Shown here piece after piece: positions 10,528-20,526 of a stretch of DNA of 45,384 bases. The position numbers were made by a program, and so were the translations under genes. Each line of letters begins with the position of its first letter. The stretch's first letter is position 1. Under the pieces are notes generated by a model. That model worked only from the letters and a program-made list of their open reading frames with translations. It was not told the DNA's origin and did no database searches. The stretch lies in contig LT649288.1 of the NCBI GenBank assembly GCA_900128395.1, forward strand, positions 1 to 45,384, in the 5' to 3' direction. Source of the stretch: Stramenopiles sp. TOSAG23-2. Lineage: Eukaryota; Sar.

Positions 10528-12630
10528 TCAACAAGGTTTACTTCTCGTTTGAACAACATATGTGGATGATGCAGATGATGCATTTTTCACATTCTTATTT
10601 CCACCCTTTTTCTTATTATTTCGTTTTGAACTTTGATTTCCATTAACCATTTTTTTCTTTTTATTAGAAGACATATTCCATTTTGCACTATATCCTAACT
10701 TATCAAAATTCGATTCTCTTACAACATTTTTAACCCATCTTTCATACGTTTCATTATGAAATGTACCTTTTGCAACTAAACTTTGTACGGTGACCCAGCA
10801 TGGATGGACTTTATCATAATAACTTGATGATTTATCATTTTTCATATTACCACTGCCATGATTAAAATACACTGGCCAATCACCTTGTTTTTGTTGCATT
10901 TTCAATAAGCAAATAGTTGCTTGACATATCATAGGATCTGATGCTTCCGTCAAACCACATCCTCTTAGCACATCAACAACTTCAGCAATCCCATCAATAT
11001 CAACATATCTAAATGGCGGTGGATCCAAACCTTCATCTTTTGCTATTTTAATTTCTTTTTCTTTCAAACGTGCTTGTGCTAACCAATATTTCAACGCTTT
11101 TCGTAAATAACGCCATATCCATTTAACATCTTTCTCTAATGTTTTCGTGGCATTATATGCACTTAAAGCATATACAATATGCGTTGCCAGGAAAAAACTA
11201 TCATGAAAATTATCCCCACCGGCAAGTGATAATTTATGACATCGTAATGCAATAAACGCTTCTTTCATACCCCATTGAATAGGAAATTTATTTTGAAATA
11301 TAATTTTATTATATTCCATTATTAATATTCGCATTAAAAGTAATAGCCATGGACCAGTTTTAACATTATCTAATTGGTCTTTACCAACTCCAAACAATAT
11401 ATCTGTATCTCTAAAACCTTTATCACTATAAATTTCATATGACATTTCTAATAATGAATCGCAATCCATTCCCATCTCTTTTTTTATTCTTAATAAAAAC
11501 ATTGCTTCAAAAAATTCATCTATGCCTTTATCTTTCTTCTTCAATAATCTATCTACTAATTTGTCTGTAAATTCTACTGCTAATGATTTGCTTATAGAAC
11601 GAACCCTAGAATCAGCTGATGTATACCACATTTCAAAAAATATAGAGGGTGCATCATCACCTATGGCATATAATGCTTTATATTTACTTTTACGAAAAAA
11701 GTTTTGCATGAATTTAATACCTTTCATAACAGCACGATAACGCTTATCCCTTAATTCTTTTACATCATGTTTTTGACCACACATATCTTTACATGTATAT
11801 GCTAACATTTGCGTTGTTTTTTTTGCTATCTTTTTTGTATCATTGTTGCTAATTTTAGAAGATAATGAAAACGTATTATTATTTTTCTTCATTTTATCAG
11901 TTTTCTTCTTTGTTATTGCAGTGTTATTCATAGTATTAAATGATGGAATTGGAGGTTTTTTTCTCTTGTTGATGATAGAAGCAGGAATACTTTTCATTAT
12001 TACATTTACATTTTCTTCAGATGATTTATTATCAATATTTTCTATTGGTTTTTCATTATTTACATTGTTACTTAAATCATTTATTATATGATCATCCTCG
12101 TCATTATCAGGGGTTTGATCAACTACGTTAATACTGCTTCCTTCATGCATTTCTATATTATTATTACTATTATCATGACTATTATTTTTTTTGGCATCAT
12201 CGACAAATTCTTTCACTTCAGTATTTTCTGCATAATATTTCGTTAATGCATTTCTAATTTCATTTGCAATCGCATTATCTTTATTATTATCATTATTACC
12301 ATCCTCTTTAACAGGATTTACACTTTGTTTTTGCTTTTTTGTATTCAAGTTGTGAATACTTTTAGAAGCATTCGTTTTACACTTATTTAAAAAGTTATCT
12401 GCTAAAGTAAATTCATTGTCATATTTAGATTTATAATTATTATAATCATTTGTTTTTTTTTCAATAATATATGGGCGTTTCACAGCAAGATGCCTATTTT
12501 TAAATGAATTATAACGATTATTATTTGAGGTAGACTGAAATTGAGGTGGTGGTGAAAATGACAATGTTGTTGCACGTTTTGCAACTGCTGCTGGTTTATT
12601 TTTACCTCTTGCCATTTTTTTCATCCTCAC
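10528..12630 (-). CDS. Large helical protein with C-terminal alpha/alpha-toroid-like region (QW-like motif)
   Basis: A 700-residue protein. The first about 270 residues are Asn/Lys-rich and disordered. The rest (about 275-660) is a conserved-looking, mostly helical domain. It includes DSFFLATHIVYALSAYN, then MQQKQGDWPVYF followed by HPCWVTVQSL. QQKQGDW fits the Q-x3-G-x-W core of the QW repeat of alpha/alpha-barrel enzymes such as terpene cyclases and prenyltransferase beta subunits. I do not see a terpene-cyclase DCTAE motif or a farnesyltransferase-type zinc site, so I infer a related helical toroid fold, not an enzyme activity. The C-terminal tail is Lys-rich. The stop codon is TGA, showing that TGA is used as a normal stop. 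The true start could be the first or second Met (MRMKKMARG). Confidence 0.72.
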   Translation of the reverse strand: MRMKKMARGKNKPAAVAKRATTLSFSPPPQFQSTSNNNRYNSFKNRHLAVKRPYIIEKKTNDYNNYKSKYDNEFTLADNFLNKCKTNASKSIHNLNTKKQKQSVNPVKEDGNNDNNKDNAIANEIRNALTKYYAENTEVKEFVDDAKKNNSHDNSNNNIEMHEGSSINVVDQTPDNDEDDHIINDLSNNVNNEKPIENIDNKSSEENVNVIMKSIPASIINKRKKPPIPSFNTMNNTAITKKKTDKMKKNNNTFSLSSKISNNDTKKIAKKTTQMLAYTCKDMCGQKHDVKELRDKRYRAVMKGIKFMQNFFRKSKYKALYAIGDDAPSIFFEMWYTSADSRVRSISKSLAVEFTDKLVDRLLKKKDKGIDEFFEAMFLLRIKKEMGMDCDSLLEMSYEIYSDKGFRDTDILFGVGKDQLDNVKTGPWLLLLMRILIMEYNKIIFQNKFPIQWGMKEAFIALRCHKLSLAGGDNFHDSFFLATHIVYALSAYNATKTLEKDVKWIWRYLRKALKYWLAQARLKEKEIKIAKDEGLDPPPFRYVDIDGIAEVVDVLRGCGLTEASDPMICQATICLLKMQQKQGDWPVYFNHGSGNMKNDKSSSYYDKVHPCWVTVQSLVAKGTFHNETYERWVKNVVRESNFDKLGYSAKWNMSSNKKKKMVNGNQSSKRNNKKKGGNKNVKNASSASSTYVVQTRSKPC

Positions 12631-12767
12631 TTTCTCTTTTTTTTTTTTGACGTATTATTATATAATATAAATATTATAATAACTTATCTGTTATCAATTT
12701 TTGCCGTTCAGTCTTTTTTTATATATATTTCGCGCAATAATAATTATTATAATATATACTCGTATTA

Positions 12768-12995
12768 TTAAAATATTAATTTTTGTTTAACATCATCTAG
12801 ATCCCTTATATTATATCTATTTGAATCGGTATTGGTTTTCCTTGGTTTACGTTTGCGTGCAGGTGCCCAAATAGATTTTGGATTATTAGTTATAGTTGCA
12901 GTTGTATTGACTTGATTCAATGGTGGTGAAATGGCTCTTATTCTATTATTATTATTGTACTGATTATTCCTATTATTAATTTCTTTTCCACTCAT
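12768..12995 (-). CDS. Small Asn-rich basic protein, hypothetical
   Basis: A 75-residue frame with the Asn-rich, polar composition of the other real genes here. It has a central basic patch (WAPARKRKPRKT) and a charged C-terminus. No family is recognised. It lies 137 bp upstream of the large helical-protein gene on the same strand. It might be an independent small gene or a 5' exon, but I could not find a convincing splice connection. Confidence 0.42.
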   Translation of the reverse strand: MSGKEINNRNNQYNNNNRIRAISPPLNQVNTTATITNNPKSIWAPARKRKPRKTNTDSNRYNIRDLDDVKQKLIF

Positions 12996-13522
12996 ATATG
13001 ATATGTAATAAAATAGTTTTTCTCTATATATATCTATATGTGTCTACGTATATATATATCTTAATAATAATAATAAATGGAACAAATCGGTTTGTTTCTT
13101 GTATACTATTTGTTTTATGTGTTATATCAAATGTATATAGTTGCACTTTGTTGAACTATACATGTATATTATTAGAGTCTTCGATAGTGTTTTGATAAGT
13201 GCACAAGTACAAAAACAAGTGAAAAAAATTGAAAAAAAAACGGACTAAAAATTGTAAAAAAAAAAAAAAAAATGCTGGAAAAATAATATTAATAACACTG
13301 TGCAGCACTGCACACCATAGTAATAGTTATAGTGTAGAGTTATTCGTAGTCTAACTTCGTACAGAATAGCACAACACAAAAACGTTAGAATATTTTTATA
13401 TATATATCAATTATAACAATGTACACATTAACATTCATTACAGAAAAAAGAAGAAGCGAGAGCGATGATGAATACAAACAAATAATACATCTATCGATTG
13501 AACCCCTAAAAAAAGAATAACT
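12996..13522. other. Divergent promoter region
   Basis: AT-rich spacer between a minus-strand small gene and a plus-strand gene. It has (TA)n tracts near 13024-13060 and an A-run near 13256-13271. TGCAGCACTGCACACCA near 13300 is a locally GC-richer palindrome-like patch. No gene seen. Confidence 0.45.
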
Positions 13523-14260
13523 ATGGAAACAATCAATTCACCAATTAAAAACCGTGTATTGTATACAAAGAAAACATCGGAGACGATTGTAGAAACGGCA
13601 GATCCATATACAAAAACTATACATCTTTTAGCAACACCAAATAATAATAATAACAATATAAATAGACAAAATAAATATGATATTAACAATCGTATGCATG
13701 TAAAGGAAAGATTAATGGATAAATTTTCATTGACTGGTTTAATTCATTGGAAAGATTTAAATACGGTATGTGAATGGTTGGAATATCCATTGTGTTCATT
13801 TGAATTGAATGATGCTATGAAAACATTAAGTTTCGATAAAAATGGGAATGTACCATTAGAAAGTGTTGTCGAATGGTTTTTAAATTTGGAAAAATTAACT
13901 GTAGCAAACATAGTAGATGGAAGCAATGATAATAATAGCATTATCCCACCACCACCATTATCGAATAGTAAAAATGGAGATCCAGTACAATTACAAAATT
14001 ATATACATGAATTGCAATCATCATGTACAGCAATGGATGGTGATATTGCACATTTAGAATTGTTAAAAAAATTATCATTTCATCAAATGGAAGAATTAAA
14101 AGAGAAATTAAATCAATCCTTTATAAAATCGTATGAATTATATGATGAAATTGAAGAGATTGATCAAATATTAAAAAAAAATGAAAAAGATTTTGGTGTT
14201 ATTGTAGGCGGAACGAAAGGATTAACCAATGTTTTGAAAGGGTTTCTTGTGAAGAAGTGA
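13523..14260 (+). CDS. Protein with degenerate EF-hand-like segment and C-terminal coiled coil
   Basis: A 245-residue unknown protein. Residues about 60-122 form a helical region with a loop DKNGNVPLESVV that resembles an EF-hand but lacks the Gly at position 6 and the Glu at position 12, so calcium binding is doubtful. A short Pro-rich linker (IIPPPPLS) follows. A C-terminal coiled coil (about 150-232) then runs to a Gly/Lys-rich tail. The paired EF-like plus coiled-coil arrangement occurs in some axonemal and centriolar proteins, but nothing here proves that. The stop is TGA. Confidence 0.72.
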   Translation: METINSPIKNRVLYTKKTSETIVETADPYTKTIHLLATPNNNNNNINRQNKYDINNRMHVKERLMDKFSLTGLIHWKDLNTVCEWLEYPLCSFELNDAMKTLSFDKNGNVPLESVVEWFLNLEKLTVANIVDGSNDNNSIIPPPPLSNSKNGDPVQLQNYIHELQSSCTAMDGDIAHLELLKKLSFHQMEELKEKLNQSFIKSYELYDEIEEIDQILKKNEKDFGVIVGGTKGLTNVLKGFLVKK

Positions 14261-14652
14261 AGTCTCCTCTGAAATTAAAATATATTATTTTTCTTATTAT
14301 ATAAGATTCGTATATTTTTTATTAAAACAATTGTTATATAAAAATTTATTCTTGTGAGTAGGAATTATCACGAGTAAAAAGTTTAAAAATTCGCGTATCA
14401 ACAAGATTATAATTTAATGTACACAGCAGATTATATTATTTATTTTATTAATGCACAGCATATTTTAAACTCTTTAAAAAATGCGAAAAAAATTACACAA
14501 ACTCCAATACAAATTTTCCATTCTCTCTTTTTTCCAAAACACCACTCTTTTATTGTATTTCGTACCTTTCTTAGTACGCTTTCATATATACAAGCCAGAC
14601 TTTTGTCCCCACCACCATCTCTCGATTTTCCAGCTTTCGTCATGTTACGATT
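14261..14652. other. Intergenic between converging genes
   Basis: AT-rich 3' flanks of the EF-like gene and the kinase gene. Short frames on both strands have no recognisable content. No gene seen. Confidence 0.5.
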
Positions 14653-16434
14653 TTAATCATCATTTTTTTTTTTGGGTGGATCTACTATTCCATTGTATAC
14701 ATCTTCCCAATTTATATTTTCAAAATATTCATGTTCCATTAAACTTTCAACAGTCAATCTATTTACTGGATTTCGTCGTAGTAATCGTATAATCATATCT
14801 TTTATTATTGGTAAATAATATGCTGCATCTTCTTCTATTTTATTACCCTTCTTCTTCTCCTTACTTTTTTTACGATTATTTGTACTCATCCTCATCGTCT
14901 TATCATTATTATTATTATCATCATCATAATCAAATGAATCATAAAAATCTTGATCGCCATGTTCTTTTTGTTGCGATTGTCGTTGCTGTGTTATTAAATC
15001 ACTAACAGATCGTCTAACTCTACGTTTTCCACTTTCAACGTTTTTTGTATAATTCCCATTATTATTATTGTTGTTATCTTCTTCTTCATACATTTTTTTT
15101 AATTTTGGAAATCGTAAATTTACACCACAAATTCTTTGATACAAATCACGCCTTGAGGTGCCACGAAAAGGAACATGTCCAAAATACATTTCATAAATCA
15201 TTATTCCTAAACTCCATGAATCAATGACTGTCCCATGATCTCGTCTTAAAATGACTTCAGGTGCTACATATTTTGGAGTGCCACGAAAACTACGCCCAGC
15301 TCCAGTCAATTGGCCAACATTTGACATTGATAAACCAAAATCACATAATAACAAATGGCCGGTTTCATCTATTAAAACATTTTCTGGTTTTAAATCATGA
15401 TATACAACTTTTTTATCGTGTAAATATTTCAATGCACTAACTATTTCAGTTATGTAAAAACGTGCTAATTTATGTGGCATTTGCCCACGAACATCGTTAC
15501 GACTTCGAACGCGATATATGATATCATCATCATCTTCATCTATTTGTGTATCGTGATAATTTCTCATGCAATTCCGTAAACTACCACCAGCAGCAAATGG
15601 TAAAACATAACATCGTTCCTCATATGTAACAAATGAATGTAATAAAGGACATATGAAAGGATGATCTAATGATGCATGTAACTCTTTTTCAAAACTTTCT
15701 ATATACCATGAACGTGGTGTTTTTCTTTTTATAATTTTCAATGCATAATGAACACCAGTCACTTTATGTTGGAGTAATATAACTGTTGATGAATGACCAC
15801 GCCCAACAACACCCGCATATTCATAATCATCCAATTCAACAACAGCATCATTTAAACCTAATACAGTTGCACGTGTCGAAGTAGTCTTAGATGAATTGCT
15901 ACCAACGGATGACCAACTTGATGTAGCAGATGGTGCAAATGACACGGTAGATGATGTGCTGCTGTTATTATTACTATTACGACGTTTTATTGAATGGGAT
16001 GATGATGATGATGTTTTTTTTGATAAATATAATTGATTCTTATTGTTTCCACCATCTTCATTTTTTTTCTTATATACATTTGGAAAATGTTTTTCTAGTG
16101 CTTTACTCATAGTGGTTTGATTATTATTATTATTTTCATCTTTTGAAATAATAGTTGGTGTAGGTGATTTCGGTATATTATTTATATTATTATCAGTAGT
16201 ATTTACATGTTTTGATTTACGATAATTTGCTAATTCTTCTTCTTCACTGGGTTCAATACTAGTAGAGGCATTATTATTATTATTATTATTATTAGTTGTA
16301 TTATATTGTTCGTTTTTTATTTCAATATTTCTATGATTATTATTATCTATAGGTTTGGCATTACCACGAATAGCACTACTAAACTGTCCAACACCAGATA
16401 CTAATTTTCTTATATCACTGAATAATGATACCAT
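14653..16434 (-). CDS. AGC-like serine/threonine protein kinase (non-RD)
   Basis: A 593-residue protein kinase. A disordered Asn/Ser-rich N-terminus (1-200) precedes a kinase domain at about 204-560. Visible elements are the Gly-rich loop GRGHSSTV (211-218), ALK with Lys233, catalytic loop YHDLKPEN (345-352), DFG (365-367) and GTPKYVAPE (385-393). The YxDLKPEN pattern, the GTPKY-APE activation segment and an AGC-like tail (HEYFENINWEDVYNG) suggest the AGC group. The catalytic loop has His instead of Arg before the catalytic Asp (YHD), so it is a non-RD kinase and may not depend on classical activation-loop phosphorylation. A low-complexity insert of about 90 residues (about 450-540) interrupts the C-lobe. 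No lipid-binding or cyclic-nucleotide domain is present, so the upstream signal is unknown. Confidence 0.88.
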   Translation of the reverse strand: MVSLFSDIRKLVSGVGQFSSAIRGNAKPIDNNNHRNIEIKNEQYNTTNNNNNNNNASTSIEPSEEEELANYRKSKHVNTTDNNINNIPKSPTPTIISKDENNNNNQTTMSKALEKHFPNVYKKKNEDGGNNKNQLYLSKKTSSSSSHSIKRRNSNNNSSTSSTVSFAPSATSSWSSVGSNSSKTTSTRATVLGLNDAVVELDDYEYAGVVGRGHSSTVILLQHKVTGVHYALKIIKRKTPRSWYIESFEKELHASLDHPFICPLLHSFVTYEERCYVLPFAAGGSLRNCMRNYHDTQIDEDDDDIIYRVRSRNDVRGQMPHKLARFYITEIVSALKYLHDKKVVYHDLKPENVLIDETGHLLLCDFGLSMSNVGQLTGAGRSFRGTPKYVAPEVILRRDHGTVIDSWSLGIMIYEMYFGHVPFRGTSRRDLYQRICGVNLRFPKLKKMYEEEDNNNNNNGNYTKNVESGKRRVRRSVSDLITQQRQSQQKEHGDQDFYDSFDYDDDNNNNDKTMRMSTNNRKKSKEKKKGNKIEEDAAYYLPIIKDMIIRLLRRNPVNRLTVESLMEHEYFENINWEDVYNGIVDPPKKKNDD

Positions 16435-16687
16435 GGTTTATATCTATATATATATATATATATCTGTATCTCTATATCTCTACAATTGTACTTCTCAGTA
16501 TATCTTCCTCCAGTATCTATAGTATTTTCAATGTACACTTTCCATTTGTTGTTGTTGTTGTTGTACAAATCAAATATATGTGTATAAATCAACTATTGTA
16601 ATTGTATTCTTCGTACGTTAGTTTTTGGTAAAGTGTAATATTATTGACGTCGTGTGCGTGTGCGTGTGTGTTTTAAGTAATAATTTA
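16435..16687. other. Upstream flank of the kinase gene
   Basis: Likely promoter and 5' untranslated region of the kinase. It has an (AT)n tract at about 16443-16463, a GTT-repeat at 16547-16563 and a TGTGCG-type repeat near 16650-16670. No gene seen. Confidence 0.45.
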
Positions 16688-17072
16688 TGGTGCAAAAGAC
16701 GTTTAAAAACAATGCTATTCAATGCTATTTTTATATTTATATTTTTGATATTCTAATTACCCGTTGAAGTATAATTTATGATATTTTGATAGGTATTCAT
16801 AAAAACAATGCTATTCAGTGTTATTTTTATATTTATATTTTTTTGATATTCTAATTACCCGTTGAAGTATAATTTATGATATTTTGATAGGTATTTATAT
16901 GATTTCCAATTTTCACATTTTCACACATTTCTTCCTGAAAATGGTAAATATTTCCGCAAAAATGATTGATTTTTTACCTCATTTCATACTTTCCAATCAA
17001 AATTTATAGTCTATCACGTATAAATGTTAAAATAGCATTGAATAGCACTGTTTTTACATACGTCTTTTTACC
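16688..17072. mobile_element. MITE-like element with about 44-bp terminal inverted repeats
   Basis: The left end (GGTGCAAAAGACG, then AACAATGCTATTCAATGC, to about 16731) is repeated in inverse form at the right end (17029-17072: AATAGCATTGAATAGCACTG, then CGTCTTTTTACC) with only a few differences. A TA dinucleotide flanks both ends (16686-16687 and 17073-17074), compatible with a Tc1/mariner-type target duplication. The left half contains a diverged tandem repeat of about 95 bp (16708-16802 and 16803-16897). There is no transposase, so if mobile it would be non-autonomous. The ends are by eye and could shift by a few bases. Confidence 0.6.
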
Positions 17073-17407
17073 TACTAAACGACTGGCATCATGATGAAAA
17101 AAAGCAAAAAAAAAAATTATCCTTTTTTTTTGTAGTTGTGTAGGTTATTACTGGCAACACTGTATTAGTATGCCAGTATGCCAATAAATACTGAATAATT
17201 TAAATTGAAGTAAAACAAGAAGATTTTTATGACTAGTTTTGTATACAACGCTCATCTACATTAAAGAGGAATAAATATTTCAAAATATATATGAAAAAAA
17301 TGTATTCTACATTTTATACCTTGAGAAGAATATATATATAATTTTTCAATCTCAGTGTTACATACACTCCTATTATAGTAAAACAATAATTACATATGGT
17401 GTGTTCT
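17073..17407. other. Downstream flank of the ABM-fold gene
   Basis: AT-rich, with a short TGCCAGTATGCCA motif near 17170, similar to the GC-richer intergenic motifs elsewhere. The right end is the 3' region of the minus-strand gene. No gene seen. Confidence 0.4.
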
Positions 17408-17800
17408 TTAAAAATCTTCATGGACACGATTTCCAGTATAAATTTCACCATCAACTGCAAATTCTCTTACTTCTTCCAATACATGTAACATATCTTCACG
17501 TTTTGGTGAATCCATATATGCTTTGAAGTTATCAAGACCATCAAATACTGCAGATACTTCATAGGCCCATTCCGTTTTACATACATGGCGTGTAATTTTT
17601 GCAAAGCCTTCAAATTCAGACAAATTTTCAACCATTGGCCTTAAGATTTCATCCACTTTTTCTGCTTCTGGTTCACCTGCTACTTTCATCCGTATAACAC
17701 GTGCAACTGAATTAACTGGTATGGTCATCGAGCGTGTAAATTGTTTCGAGACAATTTTATTATGACTACATGTACGTACAGTTCTTAATAATGAATTCAT
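17408..17800 (-). CDS. Antibiotic-biosynthesis-monooxygenase (ABM)-like dimeric alpha/beta-barrel protein, possibly mitochondrial
   Basis: A 130-residue protein. Residues 1-30 are rich in Arg, Ser and Thr and lack acidic residues (MNSLLRTVRTCSHNK), which suits a mitochondrial targeting peptide. Residues about 33-125 look like a single dimeric ferredoxin-like barrel domain of the ABM/stress-responsive type: VARVIRMKVAGEPEAEKV, then EGFAKITRHVCKTEWAYEVSA and a FKAYMDSPKRED helix. Such domains act as small monooxygenases or unknown stress proteins, and the substrate cannot be told. It has no detectable operon-like partner. Confidence 0.68.
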   Translation of the reverse strand: MNSLLRTVRTCSHNKIVSKQFTRSMTIPVNSVARVIRMKVAGEPEAEKVDEILRPMVENLSEFEGFAKITRHVCKTEWAYEVSAVFDGLDNFKAYMDSPKREDMLHVLEEVREFAVDGEIYTGNRVHEDF

Positions 17801-18728
17801 CTTGGTTTAATGTTGTTTTTTTTGTATTTCTTTGTTATTGTTTTTATCGTTTGTTTGTTTTTATCTTTTCCTCTCTTTTCCTATATATATATATGTTATT
17901 ATCTATTTATATGAGGGTATTTTGCAATTACAATATAAGAATAAATATTTATTCATTTTTTTTTTTAGATCTTCTTCTAGGCACCTCCTACAGTGTATTG
18001 ATTTCTGCATGGTTGCCTGATGGGTTGCCAGTTGCCATGCTATGCACCTATCCTACTCGGTCCCTACACCTATCCTATCATTGAAATATTGAAATCTTCA
18101 AATCAATATCCTATTAATGACTCATATTGACAATTTATACTTGAAAGGGTAAATTAGAATTTTTATCAATTATCCTATCAAATGATACATAATTTATACT
18201 TGAAAGGGTAAATTACATTATCAAAACATACAAAAAATACAAAAATACTAAAAATATCTAAAATCTAAAATCTAGTATCTACTACTCATCTCGATTTCCA
18301 CCTCAAATGTCTATAATTTATACTTGAAATGGAATTAGAATACTGCAAGAGGCACACTTTTTATTTTTCCACTCCAACAATTTTGGATCGAAAATTGAAT
18401 AAATTAATTAAAATAGATTTAGATTATTATAAATATCATAGTTACTAGTTGGATATTATACATTCTGCAAACGCTTGGAAAAAATAGAAAAGAACAGAAA
18501 TATATATATATATATTATTATTATTCTGTACTTTGTACATATATACATAACGAATTAGTATATATATACACACATATATATAGGATATATATATATATAT
18601 ATATATATTATTATTTGAGTCATTTTTTTTTTCATTTTTTTTAGAAATTAAACAACTAAAAAAAGAGTAAAGATATTGTGCAATAAAATATTAAAAAAAC
18701 AAAACAAAACAAAAAACATAAAATAAAC
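17801..18728. other. Long intergenic region with degenerate repeats
   Basis: The spacer lies between the divergent ABM-like and ARPC1 genes. It holds a GC-richer patch (18000-18045, GTTGCC/GCCATGC motifs), the repeat block described separately (about 18045-18340), and long (AT)n tracts at about 18500-18605 just upstream of ARPC1. I see no gene. Confidence 0.5.
18045..18340. repeat. Degenerate repeat block related to the 16.7-kb element
   Basis: AATTTATACTTGAAAGGGTA occurs at 18132 and 18191, with a variant at about 18314. TATCCTA-type boxes recur near 18052, 18073, 18108 and 18171. Read in the opposite orientation, the tandem unit inside the 16.7-kb element gives a similar series (CTATCAAAATATCATAAATT, then ATACTTCAACGGGTAATTAG). 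The order of boxes and spacing are shared, so this looks like a decayed relative. Confidence 0.5.
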
Positions 18729-19862
18729 ATGTCTACATTCGTTGCAGAAGATGATTTATTAGCACCATCAATATCATGCCATTCCTTCAATTGGGATCGT
18801 TCCATGTGTGCCGTATCACCAAATTCAAATGAATGTGTTATTTATTCCAATTGTAAAGATCAAGACATGGCAAAATGGAATGAAGCATATAGGTTAAGTG
18901 AGCATACTATGACCATATCTGCTATTGATTGGTCACCAACAACAAATAAAATTGTGACTTGTTCCCATGACCGAAATGCATTCGTATGGACATACGATGA
19001 TGAAAAAGGCGATTGGAAACAAAGTTTAGTTATTTTACGTATCAACCGTGCCGCAACGTATTGCAAATGGAGCCCAGATGGTTCAAAATTTGCAACTGCA
19101 TCTGGTTCCAAAGCAGTACCAGTATGTCATTTTGAAGAAGAAAATGATTGGTGGATCAGTAAAATGATTAAAAAACATAAAAGTACGGTTTTATGTGTAG
19201 ATTGGCATCCAAATAATCAAGTGATTGTTACCGGCTCATGCGATTTTAAATGTCGCGTATTTAGTGCGTTTGTATTTAAAGTGGATAAACCAGATCCAAA
19301 TGGTATCTTTGGTGATTTGACGGATACGTTTGGGGAATTACTTGCTGAATTCGATGCTGCTCATGGTTGGGTCACAAGTGTTGCATGGTCACCAGAAGGT
19401 AATCGTTTAGCATTTTCCGGGCATGATTCCACAGTTAGTTTCGTTCATTTTTTCGCTGGTGAAGATGCAGAGCAACCAACCGTACAAACATTGAAATTAA
19501 AAGGCTTACCAGTGAATAATTTATTATTTTGTAATAATAATAAATTAATTGCAGCTGGTCATGATATGACACCAATAATATTTGATGCCAATGGTGATAC
19601 ATGGAGTCAAGGTGCGATAGTTGATAAAAAAGATGGTGGTGAGAAGAAAGAAAAGAAAAAAGAAACAAACTTCAGTGCAGCTAGAAATATGTTTGGTGCA
19701 CGAGTCAATCGTAAAAGTGCAAAAGGTGGTGGTAAAAATTCATGTAAAACGAAACATAAAGGTGCAATTACTGATATGAATGCATTATCTGAAAATGGTA
19801 GTGAAGTGAAAAAAATAGCAACATCAAGTGTTGATGGTAGAATGATTTTCTGGGATGTATAA
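18729..19862 (+). CDS. ARPC1: Arp2/3 complex subunit 1 (ARPC1/p40), WD40 protein
   Basis: A 377-residue protein of normal ARPC1 length. It is a WD40 propeller with family-specific sequence: HSFNWDRSMCAVSPN at the start, DWSPTTNKIVTCSHDRNAFVW, RAATYCKWSPDGSKFATASG, DWHPNNQVIVTGSCDFKCRV, and GWVTSVAWSPEGNRLAFSGH with DSTV. ARPC1 is the propeller subunit of the seven-protein Arp2/3 complex that nucleates branched actin at membranes. A Lys-rich insert (about 300-345) lies before the final blade, at the place where ARPC1 has its variable insert. The gene is a single exon. Its presence implies branched-actin motility, phagocytosis or endocytosis. Confidence 0.95.
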   Translation: MSTFVAEDDLLAPSISCHSFNWDRSMCAVSPNSNECVIYSNCKDQDMAKWNEAYRLSEHTMTISAIDWSPTTNKIVTCSHDRNAFVWTYDDEKGDWKQSLVILRINRAATYCKWSPDGSKFATASGSKAVPVCHFEEENDWWISKMIKKHKSTVLCVDWHPNNQVIVTGSCDFKCRVFSAFVFKVDKPDPNGIFGDLTDTFGELLAEFDAAHGWVTSVAWSPEGNRLAFSGHDSTVSFVHFFAGEDAEQPTVQTLKLKGLPVNNLLFCNNNKLIAAGHDMTPIIFDANGDTWSQGAIVDKKDGGEKKEKKKETNFSAARNMFGARVNRKSAKGGGKNSCKTKHKGAITDMNALSENGSEVKKIATSSVDGRMIFWDV

Positions 19863-20526
19863 AAAAAAAATATAATATATACGAAGTATGTGATAGCCGC
19901 GCGACGTAATATCATAAATATATATATATATATATGTATATATATGTATATGTGTGTATAGAGTGTATTACTTATAATGTATAGAAATTATTTACTATTC
20001 GTAAGGTAGAGAGAGAGGAGTGTAGAGCGTGAGTAGATTGTTTATTTATAAAAATAAATTGTTTTTACGAATTCGTATGATACGAGTATAAATTTAAATA
20101 TGATATGATAACAAAGAAAAAAAAAACTCTTCTTAATTTTTTCTATGCACCTATTTTTTTAAAATTTTTTAAAAAATACGAAGGCCGAGTTCGTATTTTT
20201 TAAATTTGTGTTTGATCTCTCCGTATTATTTATTTTTCTAACTCTCCATTTTTTATATTTTTAATTTAATTATAGTAATATCATTTTATACATTTCATGT
20301 ACGAATATATATAATATCCTTTTTTGCTTGTTGATTTTGCATCTCTCGTTGTTTTTTAATTTTTTTATTGAATATTTCATTATTATTATGTATTGTCTTA
20401 CATTTTTACATCCATTTACATTAAATAAATGCTTTAGTTAAACGTCTGTCATTATATTTTATATATATTAATATATATATGATTATTTATATATATAATA
20501 CATATATATATTAACACCGTATATAT
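19863..20526. other. Intergenic between converging genes
   Basis: AT-rich 3' flanks of ARPC1 and the vWA gene. (TA)n and TGTA-rich tracts lie at 19918-19960, and T-rich tracts at about 20140-20370. No gene seen. Confidence 0.5.

Noticed and set aside
12998-13195. 65-codon plus-strand frame
   Set aside because: Hydrophobic, AT-repeat-derived translation in a promoter region; no support.
17770-18084. 104-codon plus-strand frame overlapping the ABM gene start
   Set aside because: Mostly Phe/Tyr from T-rich spacer; no family features.
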